NCBI GenBank assembly: GCA_032768795.1
Contig: CP136490.1
Location: 1,550,001 to 1,614,000, forward strand
From: Tremella fuciformis
Lineage: Eukaryota; Basidiomycota; Tremellomycetes; Tremellales; Tremellaceae
Reading direction: 5' to 3'
DNA: 64,000 nt
Shown: piece by piece, positions 54,845-64,000 of the stretch
Layout of the letters: each line of letters opens with the position of its first letter
How positions within the stretch are numbered: position 1 is the stretch's first letter
Position numbers and translations under genes: made by a program
The notes under the pieces: generated by a model
Told to the model about the DNA's origin: nothing
Database searches by the model: none
Seen by the model: only the letters and a program-made list of their open reading frames with translations

Positions 54845-55707
54845 TTAGGATTGACGGTCGTAGCTCTGGTCCCCGCCCGACGAGCTGAGGTCCACGCTGC
54901 CCACCAGCTCAAAGCCTTGTTGTTCAAACAGGCCCAGCAGGGCACAAATCAGCAGTCTCGTCGCATCCACCTGATCGCCGTTGGAGGTCCACCACGGCGT
55001 GCCGCGCAGCTTGACCTGCGTGCAATTGAGCTCCTTCTCCTTGACGTCCTGTACGCCGAGACCCCAGTGCGACTGCCCCTCAGCTTGAGCTCTCAGAGAA
55101 AGGAGAGGAGGGAAAGCCGCACCCGTATGCACTGCAAGAACGCCGCGGTCACTTCCTGATTTGGCGAGTCTATCAGCCTGATCTTGTCCGACTCGTTGAA
55201 CGACACGCTGAAGAAGTATCGCTGTACCGGCGGGCCGGACCGGAAGAACAGGCTGTCCTTGTCCATCGTCTTCTTGGACAGGTCCGAGCTGACCAGCAGG
55301 TGCCACCCCGCGCTCGCGAGCGCGTGGAGCACATGCACAATGAGCCGCCGGCACGGCACCGCCTCGGCGCCTTGGCCGTACCCTTTAGTGCGTCAGTCCC
55401 CCTCCTCTGACCTGTGGAGGCGCAGCGCACATGGGTTGCCCGACAACTTCCACTCGTACCCGCCTGAACCAGTCGCGAACTGCTTCTGCACCCCCGTGCG
55501 CCACACGCGCGTGACGGCCTCGCCGACCGGCGCGCGCACATCGGCAGGGAAGCCCAAGAGGCGTATACGGTCAGAGCGCGCGAGGTGCACGCAGGCGTAG
55601 TGCGGCCCGCTCCCGGCGCCCATGACCGAGGTGGAGGGCCCGGCGAGTGGTTTCTCCACGGCGGGGTAGGCTGGGGGGCCGTCCGGGTCGTGCTTCTTGT
55701 CGAACAT
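54845..55707 (-). CDS. Unknown protein with internal two-fold repeat
   Basis: I do not recognise the family. The start MFDKKHDPDGPPAYPAVEKP is a Pro-rich leader, then a folded part. Two segments resemble each other: WKLSGNPWYGQG...RRLIVHVLHALASAGWHLLVSSDLS and VKLRGTPWWTSNG...RLLICALLGLFEQQGFELVGSVDLS, suggesting a duplicated alpha/beta unit of about 50 residues. Between them lies PPVQRYFFSVSFNESDKIRL. Two introns were read (55381-55426 region, joining GNP to WYGQG, and about 55093-55131). No signal peptide or membrane helix is present. Third-position GC is high, as in housekeeping genes, so it is probably an expressed soluble protein. It converges with ADE1 (151 bp between stops) and diverges from the GST-like gene. 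Confidence 0.75.
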
Positions 55708-55982
55708 CTTTGTTCTATGGACTGGACGGCGAATGATGGAGAGATGAGACAGGAACACAGCCCTCGGCGTGGACGGAGTGGAGGGTGGAGGTTGCCGGCA
55801 TTTGCTTTTTTCGGATCCGAGAACCGAGCCGGTTGGATTGACAGCGGCGGCGGGCCCCGCATTCCTTTGTAACCTTCCGGCATCTGCTCCCCCTTGCGTC
55901 ATCTGGCGGAAGACTATAAGAGCTGAACCAGTCACTGTTCTATCTTCTTTCTGTCCTAGCATCACCCCGAAGAACGAACAGG

Positions 55983-57234
55983 ATGACCAAAGCGAGTGAG
56001 CTGCCCTCTGAGCCAGAGCCGACCCGTCAGCTCACACCCAGCGCTCTACGAATTCGCCGGCTCCTGCTGGGCCAATGTACCCAAGATTGCCATGAGCGAG
56101 ACGGGCCTTACCAAGGACGACGTCAAGTGGGTGTCGATCAATCTGGCCGAAGTGAGTCATACTCCCACTGCCTCTACCCCATCTCCGTCTCTTGTAGTGC
56201 AGCGAAGGGGGAGCTCATCACAGGGCGCCAACTTTGACCCCGAGTTTCTGAAGAAGAACCCGAAAGGCACCCTGCCGACACTCGAACTTGACGGCGAGAC
56301 CTACACCGACTCGACCACCGTCGTCTCGGCCCTCCTGAAGATTGCGCCCCATCCACCAAAGACGGGCGCCAACACCAGCACGAGCATCATCGAGGAGGTA
56401 AGCTGTCGACCGCTTGTTATGACCCAGGTTGCGCCCGGCTGATAGCCAGGTGCACGCCGAGGCGCATGACCCCAATGCGTCTCTCCTCACTCCTATCAGC
56501 GAAGAGGACAGGGAGCAAAAGAAGGCCGGATTGCCGCAAGGATTCCTCGCCGGCAGGCAAAAGGCCCTTGACAAGTGAGTCGATGTCGGATGAACTGCAA
56601 GGCCACGGCTAAAATCAGGTTCGCCCCGGACGCCCCGTCCAACTTCAAGGCGTTCTTGACAGACAAGCAGAAGGGCAATAAGGAGTTCCTCGAGTTCTTC
56701 ACTGGCTCTCCCGATGTCAGTCTGCTCTAGCCTGCACGAGCTGACAGGGCAGGAAGCGACCAAGCAGAAGATCTATTCCTCGGGCAAAGAGCTCTGGAAG
56801 TCAGCGGGTATCGTCATTCGCGGTCCTATCACCCAGGCCATAAAGAAGTCTGGCGGACCTTTCGTGGGAGGCTCCGAGCCAAGTGAGGGAGATTGTAAGT
56901 CAAAGTTGACACGACACGACTGGAGGAGCTGACGCTTGCAGATCACGTCATCACCTGGCTCGCGAGAACCGTCACGAACACTGGTGTGGAGCCCGGCTCG
57001 CCTTCTTCCGTGGCTATCAAGAAGCTGCAGGAGGGCACTGGAGGGCACGAGTTTGACCCTGTCATTGCTAAATACTGGGAGTGAGTGCTTCAGTGAACAA
57101 GAGGCTGGATTGAGGCTTACACGTCAGTGCTTGGATCGCTCGTCCCAGCTTCAAAGAAAACGGTATTCACTGACGTGTGATGCAGCGACTCTACGAAAGA
57201 GCTGCTAAACAGCGACGAGCATGCAATGATGTAG
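55983..57234 (+). CDS. Glutathione S-transferase-like protein
   Basis: Thioredoxin-fold protein of the GST superfamily. Spliced N-terminus MTKATLYEFAGSCWANVPKI, then DDVKWVSINLAEGANFDPEF, LKKNPKGTLPTLELDG and TYTDSTTVVSALLKI; the cis-Pro of the fold is in GTLPTLE, and DSTTVV corresponds to the glutathione-binding ES/DS motif. The helical C-terminal domain follows (SEEDREQKKAGLPQGFLAGR, IYSSGKELWKSAGIVI, GGPFVGG and DHVITWLARTV). The first coding exon is only 13 nt (55983-55995). About seven introns were read; the last, of about 100 nt (about 57081-57183), joins AKYWD to DSTKELLNSDEHAMM. The substrate is unknown. Such proteins act in detoxification or redox signalling. Confidence 0.8.
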
Positions 57235-57346
57235 GATGTGACTGAGTGTGAAGCAGCTAACACGGATTCGGCCCGCTCTGGAATTCTCAATAACGAAATC
57301 GAAAGGGCACAAAGCTGCATTCGCAGACGAAGCAAAAAGTAACATG

Positions 57347-58279
57347 TCAAGGTGTGGGCAGGGCAATGACGAGCGTTGGCTGCTCTGTGTCGGAGTGGCT
57401 GGACATTCCCGTTGATTGCGAGGTGTTGCTTGGGTCAGGATGATCTTGCCATTCCGGTATGGACCCAGTAGGGCCATCGATGTCCCGGCTATCGTAGGAG
57501 AAAATGGCCGGTCCCTGGTCCGGGAAGATGTTCACACGAAGTGAGCTACCCATGAGGCGATAATCATAACAACCTCGACCAGGGAGTCTGACGCGCAGCA
57601 TCTGTTTGAGCGCCACCCTAACATCCTCATGATCCTCCACATATCCATACATGTGGACCGGGTCGTTATGATCGCCCACCTGAATTGACCAAAAGGTCGA
57701 AGCGCCCGATTCCTTATATGCGTACTCGTACTTCTGTCCGTTGTGTGTTGCACCCTGGTGACACCATGCTGGACGGTTCTGAGTCCGGGCCCATGTCTAC
57801 CAGTACAGAGAGCACGATAGGCTTGTTTGATGAGCTCGTCGTAGTTTCCCCATTCAAAGTTTGGGAAACCCGTGCACACCGCCCGCTCGTATTCGCTCAA
57901 ATTAGAAGGCAGATATTCGGTCGAGACAGGGGCGAGTGAGAGACGGTCTCTCAGCCTGATCGCCAACCTAGTGCTGTTACCGTACATGTCTGTGTCGCCG
58001 AAGGGTGGCATTGCCTCTTGAGGGGTATCTTCGTCCCCCACCCACTCCTGGATACGTTCAGTGGGCGTTACCTCGGATGGTTCCTCTTCGTCTTCCACGG
58101 CGAGCGGATGGAGATGCGGCAACGTCATGAGGGGATGGAGTTCATCAAGGCGCCGCCGGAGGACGATATCCTGCAGACGACTCTCGTCGCTATCCTCTTC
58201 ATCGGAAGGCGCACGGATCCGCTGTCTCAGTCAAAGGCTAAAGGTCACACAGAGGGAGACTCACCGTTTGGTGGCCCAT
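57347..58279 (-). CDS. Tandem paralogue family, copy A
   Basis: First of three related genes; family not recognised. Exons 58265-58279 (15 nt), 57754-58221 and 57347-57712 sum to 849 nt, 282 residues. It starts MGHQT, spliced to RIRAPSDEEDSDESR. An acidic, disordered N-terminal half leads to the family signature LSEYERAVCTGFPNFEWGNY with LIKQAYRALCTG. The C-terminal domain is beta-rich (MLRVRLPGRGCYDYRLMG, FSYDSRD) and the tail is Ser/Thr-rich. The second intron (57713-57753, 41 nt) restores frame but lies where copy B has coding sequence (here QKYEYAYKE is readable inside it), so the copy might instead be frame-shifted. No signal peptide or membrane segment is present. Its 3' end lies 112 bp from the GST-like gene's stop. 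Confidence 0.65.
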
Positions 58280-58764
58280 GCAGGTGGTCTTGCGACAGGA
58301 ACAGCTTCACTGAAGGATCCGCAGAAAGAGTCAAAGAGCGAGTTGACCAAGCAACAAGATATTGTATCGTACAGAAGCACAGCTCTTGGTGGCCGCGGTC
58401 ATATACGGCAGCAGGGTAGAACGTCCAACTTGACCTTCCCTTTCATCGCCTCGAGGTTGCCTCATATGAAAAGACGACCAACCTTCTGCTTCAGAGTGCT
58501 TTGGGGGGGCGCTGGGGTCCTGCGCGGCAGGCGCGGCAATGCCCTGGGGACCCTTCCAAGCAGAAGAATACGTCATCATGTTGTGTACCGTGCGCCGGAT
58601 GGCATGCGTCTGGCAGGTAGCTACAACTCACGAGAATCCGTCATTTGGCCGCTAGTAGCTGATCCAGCTGATGTATGAGGCTCACTGGTCAGGAAGAGAA
58701 GCTAAGTAGCTGCATAGTCCATCGGCTAAGCTCAACGGGCTATATGTACTGTCTACCGGGGCCC
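58280..58764. other. Spacer between paralogues A and B
   Basis: About 485 bp containing the presumed promoter of copy A and the 3' region of copy B. No further gene is supported. Confidence 0.35.
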
Positions 58765-59654
58765 TCAACGAGCTTGACCATTTAGACCTTGCCATGGGGG
58801 TATCGCGCCTTCCATGACGTCTCGCGACCCGTCGTGGCCATACCAATGCATGTATCTGAACACTTGTCGATCCCGTTCCGATTTGATGGTAACCTCATGA
58901 ATCGTGTGGGTCCTCACAAACTGATATTTGCCGACACCTTGCAGCTTGACGGTCAGAAGCCTCTGGCAGCTGGCCTCGGGCTCTTCAGGACGCTCCACAT
59001 GACCTTGTAAGATCCAGCTTGCTCCCGAGATATTTCCAACAGAAACGGCCCTGAATGACAATGGATGATCCTCGGGATTGTGCGTGAACTCATACTTCTG
59101 ATCGCCTACTGTGCGAGTAAATGCAGCGACATAGCGGACGGTAGGGTCTGCCTGCGCGCCCTCTCCAGGATTCCCGGTACGTAAGGCGGCGTAGCCTTGC
59201 TCAAGGAGCGGGTGCAGACTCCTGTATTCGAAATTTGGGAAGCCTGTGCAGACAGCTTCCTCGTAGTCGCTCAAGCCTGCTGGCAGGTAGGCACGAGCCT
59301 CAGGCGCGAGAGGTTCGTGGTCTGCCAGCCTGGATTCCAGGTCTATGGTACCAGTCAGCCCTGAGGTCGGCGCATTGTCAGTGCTCGTCACGAGGTCATA
59401 TTGTTCGACTCCTGTCATAACATCATTGGTCCCGACAATCCCCGCCCCCCCACCTGCAGCCGCCTCGGTTCTGCCCATAGGGTCTTCAACACTCGAGTCC
59501 TCCATCTCTATATCAGGCGGAGTATCAGCCATGGCTTCTCCTTGATGCCCCTTAAAACTGCCTGCAACTGGCTCACCTGGCTCGCGCCACTGCTGGCTCA
59601 GCGACACTAACCAGCAGATGTGTGTCTGAGAGGTCTCACCTGAGGAAGTCCCAT
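58765..59654 (-). CDS. Tandem paralogue family, copy B
   Basis: Second family member, with the simplest structure: exon 59640-59654 (15 nt, MGLPQ), a 50-nt intron (59590-59639) and one long exon, giving 279 residues. The N-terminal half is acidic and disordered (DTPPDIEMEDSSVEDPMGRT). The signature is LSDYEEAVCTGFPNFEYRSL with LLEQGYAALRTG, followed by FTRTVGDQKYEF, which is uninterrupted here, then GVGKYQFVRTHTIHEVTIKS, RQVFRYMHWYG and IPPWQGLNGQAR. The same order of blocks is found in copies A and C. There is no signal peptide; function is unknown. The start was chosen because copies B and C share ATG, splice site and the following WR(E/A)P; the ORF upstream in the other frame is not used. 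Confidence 0.72.
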
Positions 59655-60423
59655 TGCCACTACAGTAGATAGGAAAGGGTCTCTGTCCGATTTCCTGTAT
59701 GAGGGAGACGAGGATGATGATCACAGCACGGAATTATCACAGTTGGTCTTTAACACCAGAGGATAGTGGGTGTTGTTTGTGAAGCAGACAGAAGCATGAA
59801 AGCAGCAAGGGTGTAGGAAAGCTGAACGCTCCGTTGAGTCTCTGAAGCTCGAGAAGACCACACAAAGAAAGCGAGACAGTCTCGAGGGCGAAGCCCTCTC
59901 AGCTCAAGGGGACAAGGGATGTCCAAGTGAGTATTCGAAATCACTGTTCACTGTCTACAGCATCAATCCGGGTACGTGTGCTCCTGTTCACCGGTCCTCC
60001 GACTAGGCGCGAGCTCAGTCATCGAGCGGACTGGGCACGTTCACGGCTTGAAGCCATGGCGCAAGATGTGTGTGCTTAAGGACGATGAGGTGATTTTAGA
60101 TGTGAAGACGAACGGTCTTCTGCTTGACGGTGCTCGGGGTGGGCGCTAAAAGCCTTCGTGGAATGCATGGCAATCCCCTTCAGGTTCGTCCGTGCAGAAG
60201 GATGCGTCACCATTCGTACGCGGTGAGCAGCGTGGGGACGCGGCTCGAGCTAATGAGACCAACTCGTCCGGCCGCCCATAGCAGAATCAGCCGATGTACT
60301 CGGCTCGCTGTTTGGAAGAGAAGTCAGGTAGTTTGACATAACTAACCGGATTCGGTCAGTGAGGTAAGGTATTGGTACGGTACTATCAAATCTGCACACT
60401 GTGCAAAGCTCGGGTCAGGGCTC
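59655..60423. other. Spacer between paralogues B and C
   Basis: About 770 bp. The stretch at about 59830-59885 (GTCTCTGAAGCTC, then CCACACAAAGAAAGCGAG) resembles one at about 61487-61530 upstream of copy C (GTCTCTGAAGCTC, then CCACAAAGGAAGAGAAG), so the duplicated unit probably includes 5' flanking DNA. Confidence 0.5.
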
Positions 60424-61321
60424 TCAGTGAGCTTGAGCTTGATCAATCGGACCTTGCCATGGAGGTATCGGGCCTCCCGCGATACTTCCCGCTGAGTTCT
60501 CAAAGAGGTATGAGTAAAAGAATACTCCCTGTTCAACCGCCGACCGGATCGTGACTAAATGATGCTTTCGAGTCATCCGGAAATAATAGCTGCCGCACTC
60601 GGGCACCTCGATCGTCAACTCGCCTTTGCGTCTGGCGTTGGGATCGTCCGTATCTTCTGCTATGCCCTCGAAGAGGGTCTGTTCATTTTGGGCATCTTTA
60701 ACCCGGACTGTCATATATGCCGGTGTATGCGTGCGGTTCCTCAAGAACAAATACCGCTGGTTTCCTATGGTGCGAGTGACCTCATGGTGATGACTTCTTC
60801 GCCCGCTCCGGGATCCCCGGTACGAAAGGCGTTGTAGGCTTGCTCCAAGAGGGGGCTGAGGCTCCTAAATTCGAAATGTGGGAACCCTGTATAGACAGCT
60901 CGCTCATAGTCGTCCAGACCTCCCGGCAGATGGTCATAATTGTTAGTCAGCAGAGGTTGGTGGTGTCGCAACCTCCATTCCAGGGTTATGGGGTCACTTC
61001 CTGCAGCCAGCCCAGACGTCGGCACATTGGCAGTGCTAGTCAGAAGGTCAGTTCGCTCAGATCCCGTCTCGACGTTCCTGCTCAAGTCCGGCGCGCCGCC
61101 CTCAGAGTCATATTCAGCTTCCTCGGTTATGTCCTGCGAATCATTCTCTTCCTCTTCCCGATCGTCCATGACCTCATCAGAAGAGGGAGAACCGGTCGTG
61201 ACCTCGCGTGGAGACCCGCCTCGACTGCCCAAACTCGTCTCAGACGGCGCACGCCACTGCTCGCTCAGCGACATGACTGAACGAAGATGGGCGCGTGAAG
61301 GCTCACCTGAGGAAGACCCAT
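60424..61321 (-). CDS. Tandem paralogue family, copy C
   Basis: Third family member. Exons 61307-61321 (15 nt, MGLPQ), 60781-61256 and 60424-60739 sum to 807 nt, 268 residues. After MGLPQ-WRAPSE comes an acidic region (DDREEEENDSQDITEEAEYD), then the signature LDDYERAVYTGFPHFEFRSL with LLEQAYNAFRTG. A 41-nt intron-like segment (60740-60780) must be removed to stay in frame; it contains an in-frame TAG if read on, but encodes TRTIGNQRYLF in the frame that copy B uses. The C-terminal part has TIEVPECGSYYFRMTR, HLVTIRS, VFFYSYLF and IPPWQGPIDQAQAH. It is either spliced in the new way or a recent pseudogene. Confidence 0.65.
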
Positions 61322-62461
61322 TGCTGCCAGATATGCAGAGATGTGTTGTAGTATCTCTTGCAGGAGTACCACACAGTGCAGACGAGGGTACTAACACTGT
61401 AGGCGTTTGCCACAGGATGTCTGCGAGCGTTAGTGAAGAAGCGCATTGAAGCGCGAATGCGGATAGCAAGCCTTTATCTCTCCTTTGTGTCTCTGAAGCT
61501 CAGCCAGAGGGCCACAAAGGAAGAGAAGGGATATTTGAAAGAGTAATTCGAAATCCTGCTCGTCGTCTAAGTGCAAAAGGGCCTGGTCGTCTACAGCATG
61601 TAACGGGATACGCAGGCTTCTGGTCACAGGCGCCCACAGTCGGTTAAATGTCGCTCTCTGGTCGGACTGGACAAATCCACCTGATGAAGCAGCGACGCCA
61701 GGGATGGTGTTGCAATCGCTTTTGTCGATAATTTGCCACTCGTCTTCCAACGATATGGCGGGGCTGTTTGGACACTGGTTAAATGTCAAATCTCGCAGTC
61801 GGTAGACTCAGAAGTCTAGTCGAAGATCCTTTTTCATGCACCAAACTAGAACAAGCTTGACATCTGATTGAGACGGTCTCAAAAATTGGCTATCATCGAG
61901 TCTTCCATATACTGTCATTCACCACTTGGCGGAATCCGCTCCGACTGATGGGTACTATCCTCACCCATTGGGCTCAGCAGTCTCGTTCGGAGAAGAGACG
62001 ATGAAGTGTCCATCCCCAGAAGGGAAAGTGGTCCGTGCGTACGCATGTGATCGGGATCAGGGCACGCCATCTCCATTTCATATGCGCAGCCTCCCGATCA
62101 GCAAGTCAGGAGATGCGCTTCATTCTTGCGGGCTTTCCCAGATTTACGGGAATTCAGACTATAGCTATGCAAAGCTTGCACCGGCAGGTCAGTCAGGACT
62201 CAGGACAACAGCGTCATGTTCGGCATGAGATAGAGAGTCCGGGACAAGTGGCAAGAGATGTGTGTACTGCGACCGCTCGCCGTGACGATGGCGCTGGGCG
62301 GTCGCAGAACCCAGACTCTGATTGTGACCTCGTTGCATCCAGCCAGACGGCGAGACTGAAAAAAAAAACATTTGCAATAAAACGTCTTATATACTCGAGC
62401 AGTTCAAGTATGTTCAAACGGAAGACTGGAGTCATGAGAACCATAATGTGATTGACGGCAG
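61322..62461. other. Intergenic region upstream of copy C
   Basis: Holds the promoter of copy C and several ORFs of 60-140 codons on both strands without protein-like features. A run of ten A occurs at about 62360-62369. No gene is supported. Confidence 0.35.
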
Positions 62462-62842
62462 TCAACGTCCGCGCCACAGAGTCTCGATAGGTGCACGGAA
62501 GTCCTGTTCGCCAGCACGGTATGTCGTTCCGTCAACAGTCATATTGTTTCCCCGTGAGATCACAGCATCCGTCCTATCTCCAAAGACCTCGAGACCGACA
62601 GTAGTATCGCCTTTCTTCTTAGCTGGTCGTAAGAGCCATGAAGCTGGACGTTGAATGATGAGGAGCTCACTGAGTTTCGAAAAGCAGCACCCGCCTCCTC
62701 GAAGATTGCCCCATTCACTCTGGGGAGCCGAGCTGAGAACGGTCTCGGCTTTCGTCACTAGCTGACTATTGGGTGTTACCGTCGGGGCCGTTGAGACCAC
62801 GGCAGCGCCGTGGCTAGACTTGGGGATATTGCTGTCACTCAT
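62462..62842 (-). CDS. Possible hypothetical protein
   Basis: ORF of 126 codons starting MSDSNIPKSSHGAAVVSTAP. A disordered N-terminus is followed by LSELLIIQRPASWLLRPAKK and DTTVGLEVFGDRTDAVISRG, which could form beta strands. It lies on the same strand as the paralogue cluster but shows no alignable similarity to it. No intron was needed. With no motif and moderate length, the call is weak. Confidence 0.3.
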   Translation of the reverse strand: MSDSNIPKSSHGAAVVSTAPTVTPNSQLVTKAETVLSSAPQSEWGNLRGGGCCFSKLSELLIIQRPASWLLRPAKKKGDTTVGLEVFGDRTDAVISRGNNMTVDGTTYRAGEQDFRAPIETLWRGR

Positions 62843-64000
62843 GCTGTCCTCCTTGTTATCCTAGGTGTGAGTCAGGTCTCAGTGAGCGACGGGGTCAGTC
62901 TTATGTAGAAACGGCATTTACCATTGTAGTGCCGAAGAGACGCGTCAAGTTGGATAGCAGTGATGATTCACAACACCACGAAGCTGTGTGCCTACTCCCA
63001 CTATACTCTGCAGCATGGTTCAGCTCGTCGCCTTCCTCGGTTTCTCAAGCAAAGGAGGGATTAGTGGAGCGGTCAGGTATTTCCAATCAATCACACAGTG
63101 CACCTTCGCCCAAGCTACACGTCACCTAGCACTTTCCATGCACCTTATTCCCTTCGGGGATGCGCGCGATTGAAGGCCTCTTAGCCAAGCCGGTGTCGGA
63201 TCTCAGGTGGAAAAGACCCTGAGCGTCGCGCACGGGGCCGAGCGGTGGCCAATCTGCTGCACATGTGGTTCCATGATGAGTCCGGATCGACCAGCCGCAG
63301 CAACGTCGGGATCGAGAGCTGTCAAAGCTACTATAAACGTGAACAGATTCGCTTCTTTTGGTAGTCTGAGTCGGGCTCGGTCTGTCGATTGAAAGGCGAT
63401 ACCGTCCACGATTCATTCAGACCGCACGCCGAGACCGAATGCGCCCGTTTCACACGACACCAATCGTGGTCTACTTCTGCCTCTCGACTGCTTAAGAGGC
63501 TCAACATCTCGGCGCTGATTTGAGGCTGAAAACTGACAATGCAAGAAGGCTATGGAAAGGGGGAAATATATGGGGAAAACGGGTGGCGGTGTGGCCTTCC
63601 AGGACGCCAAACCAGACATATGGAAGGCTACATACCCTAAGGTTGATGGGTGCTAGCGGGATCTCGAGACTGGAGCTCGATGGACGGACGAGGTTCAGCC
63701 GTGTAGGCTGTATTGCCCTGCGTGGTCATGTTACCGCTCCTGGTGACCGACGTCACCCCGTCATTGCCTATCCTGACAGTCGGACCGACAACCTGGTCCT
63801 CATCGGCGGGTCCTGGTCATGTCAGACGCGATGGAGTTTCAAAAACGGTCACTGACCATGCGAGTGAGTATCGTCTGAGCCAGTTACCACCTTGCAGCAG
63901 CCACAGCAGAAAGTATCTCCTCCTCCTCCTCGCAGCTCGCCAAATGTAGGAATCCCGCTATTGCTTGATGGTTTCGAAGCGCTGAGCCTCGTGACGGGGA
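62843..64000. other. Window end without supported gene
   Basis: About 1.2 kb with only short ORFs on both strands (the longest, 111 codons at 63520-63855, has no motif). A gene may begin beyond the edge. Confidence 0.35.

Noticed and set aside
58765..59724. Longer unspliced start for paralogue B (319 residues from 59724)
   Set aside because: Copies B and C share an ATG, a GTGAG donor and a 50-nt intron that give a homologous MGLPQ start; copy A has the same 15-nt exon plan.
60765..61469. Paralogue C ending at the TAG in frame at about 60766
   Set aside because: The homologous C-terminal domain continues directly downstream, and a 41-nt GT-AG segment restores the frame; the truncated reading would lose the family domain. 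A pseudogene remains possible and is noted.

Overview
The window is nuclear DNA of a basidiomycete fungus, probably yeast-like or of compact genome. The reasons are short spliceosomal introns (mostly 41-60 nt, with CTGAC/CTAAY-like branch sites just before the 3' splice site), moderately GC-rich DNA, genes packed on both strands, and fungal orthologues such as ESF1, SUB1/PC4, SEC16, U1-70K, ARP1, cytosolic TyrRS and ADE1. I cannot fix the species from sequence alone. Exon structures were assembled by eye from reading frame, GT-AG (twice GC-AG) borders and protein-family conservation.

Layout. 0-3.6 kb: an MFS sugar transporter cut by the window edge and an intron-dense zinc-less MDR quinone-oxidoreductase-like gene. 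3.7-10.7 kb: five genes for mostly disordered proteins without a recognisable domain. 11.4-15.4 kb: a UPF0643 protein, a secreted double-psi-beta-barrel protein and the coactivator SUB1/PC4. 15.9-20.7 kb: three disordered orphan genes on the minus strand. 21.1-23.8 kb: a PI31-type proteasome regulator and a secreted Gly-rich repeat protein. 24.4-35.6 kb: ESF1 (ribosome biogenesis), a TEA-domain transcription factor candidate, and the 1,799-residue SEC16 scaffold of ER exit sites. 36.4-39.3 kb: a tandem pair of thaumatin-like proteins. 39.4-49.3 kb: SurE-like phosphatase, U1-70K, the dynactin actin-related protein ARP1 and a secreted subtilase. 50.6-57.2 kb: an NDUFA4-like mitochondrial subunit, TyrRS, SAICAR synthetase, an internally duplicated unknown protein and a GST-like protein. 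57.3-61.3 kb: three tandem paralogues of a family I do not recognise. The last 2.7 kb has little that is convincing.

Most genes are unrelated housekeeping or secreted functions, so there is no single pathway. The most unusual signals are: (1) the three-gene tandem family, each gene opening with a 15-nt coding exon, in which a segment that is coding in one copy is a frame-restoring 41-nt intron-like segment in the two others; (2) an inferred 2-nt microexon in the TyrRS gene; (3) conserved 11-nt microexons in both thaumatin-like genes; (4) TyrRS and ADE1 lying in the same frame, separated only by one TGA and 12 codons; (5) a 22-bp tandem duplication that doubles a 3' splice site in the subtilase gene; (6) a secreted repeat protein whose repeats match its exon borders.
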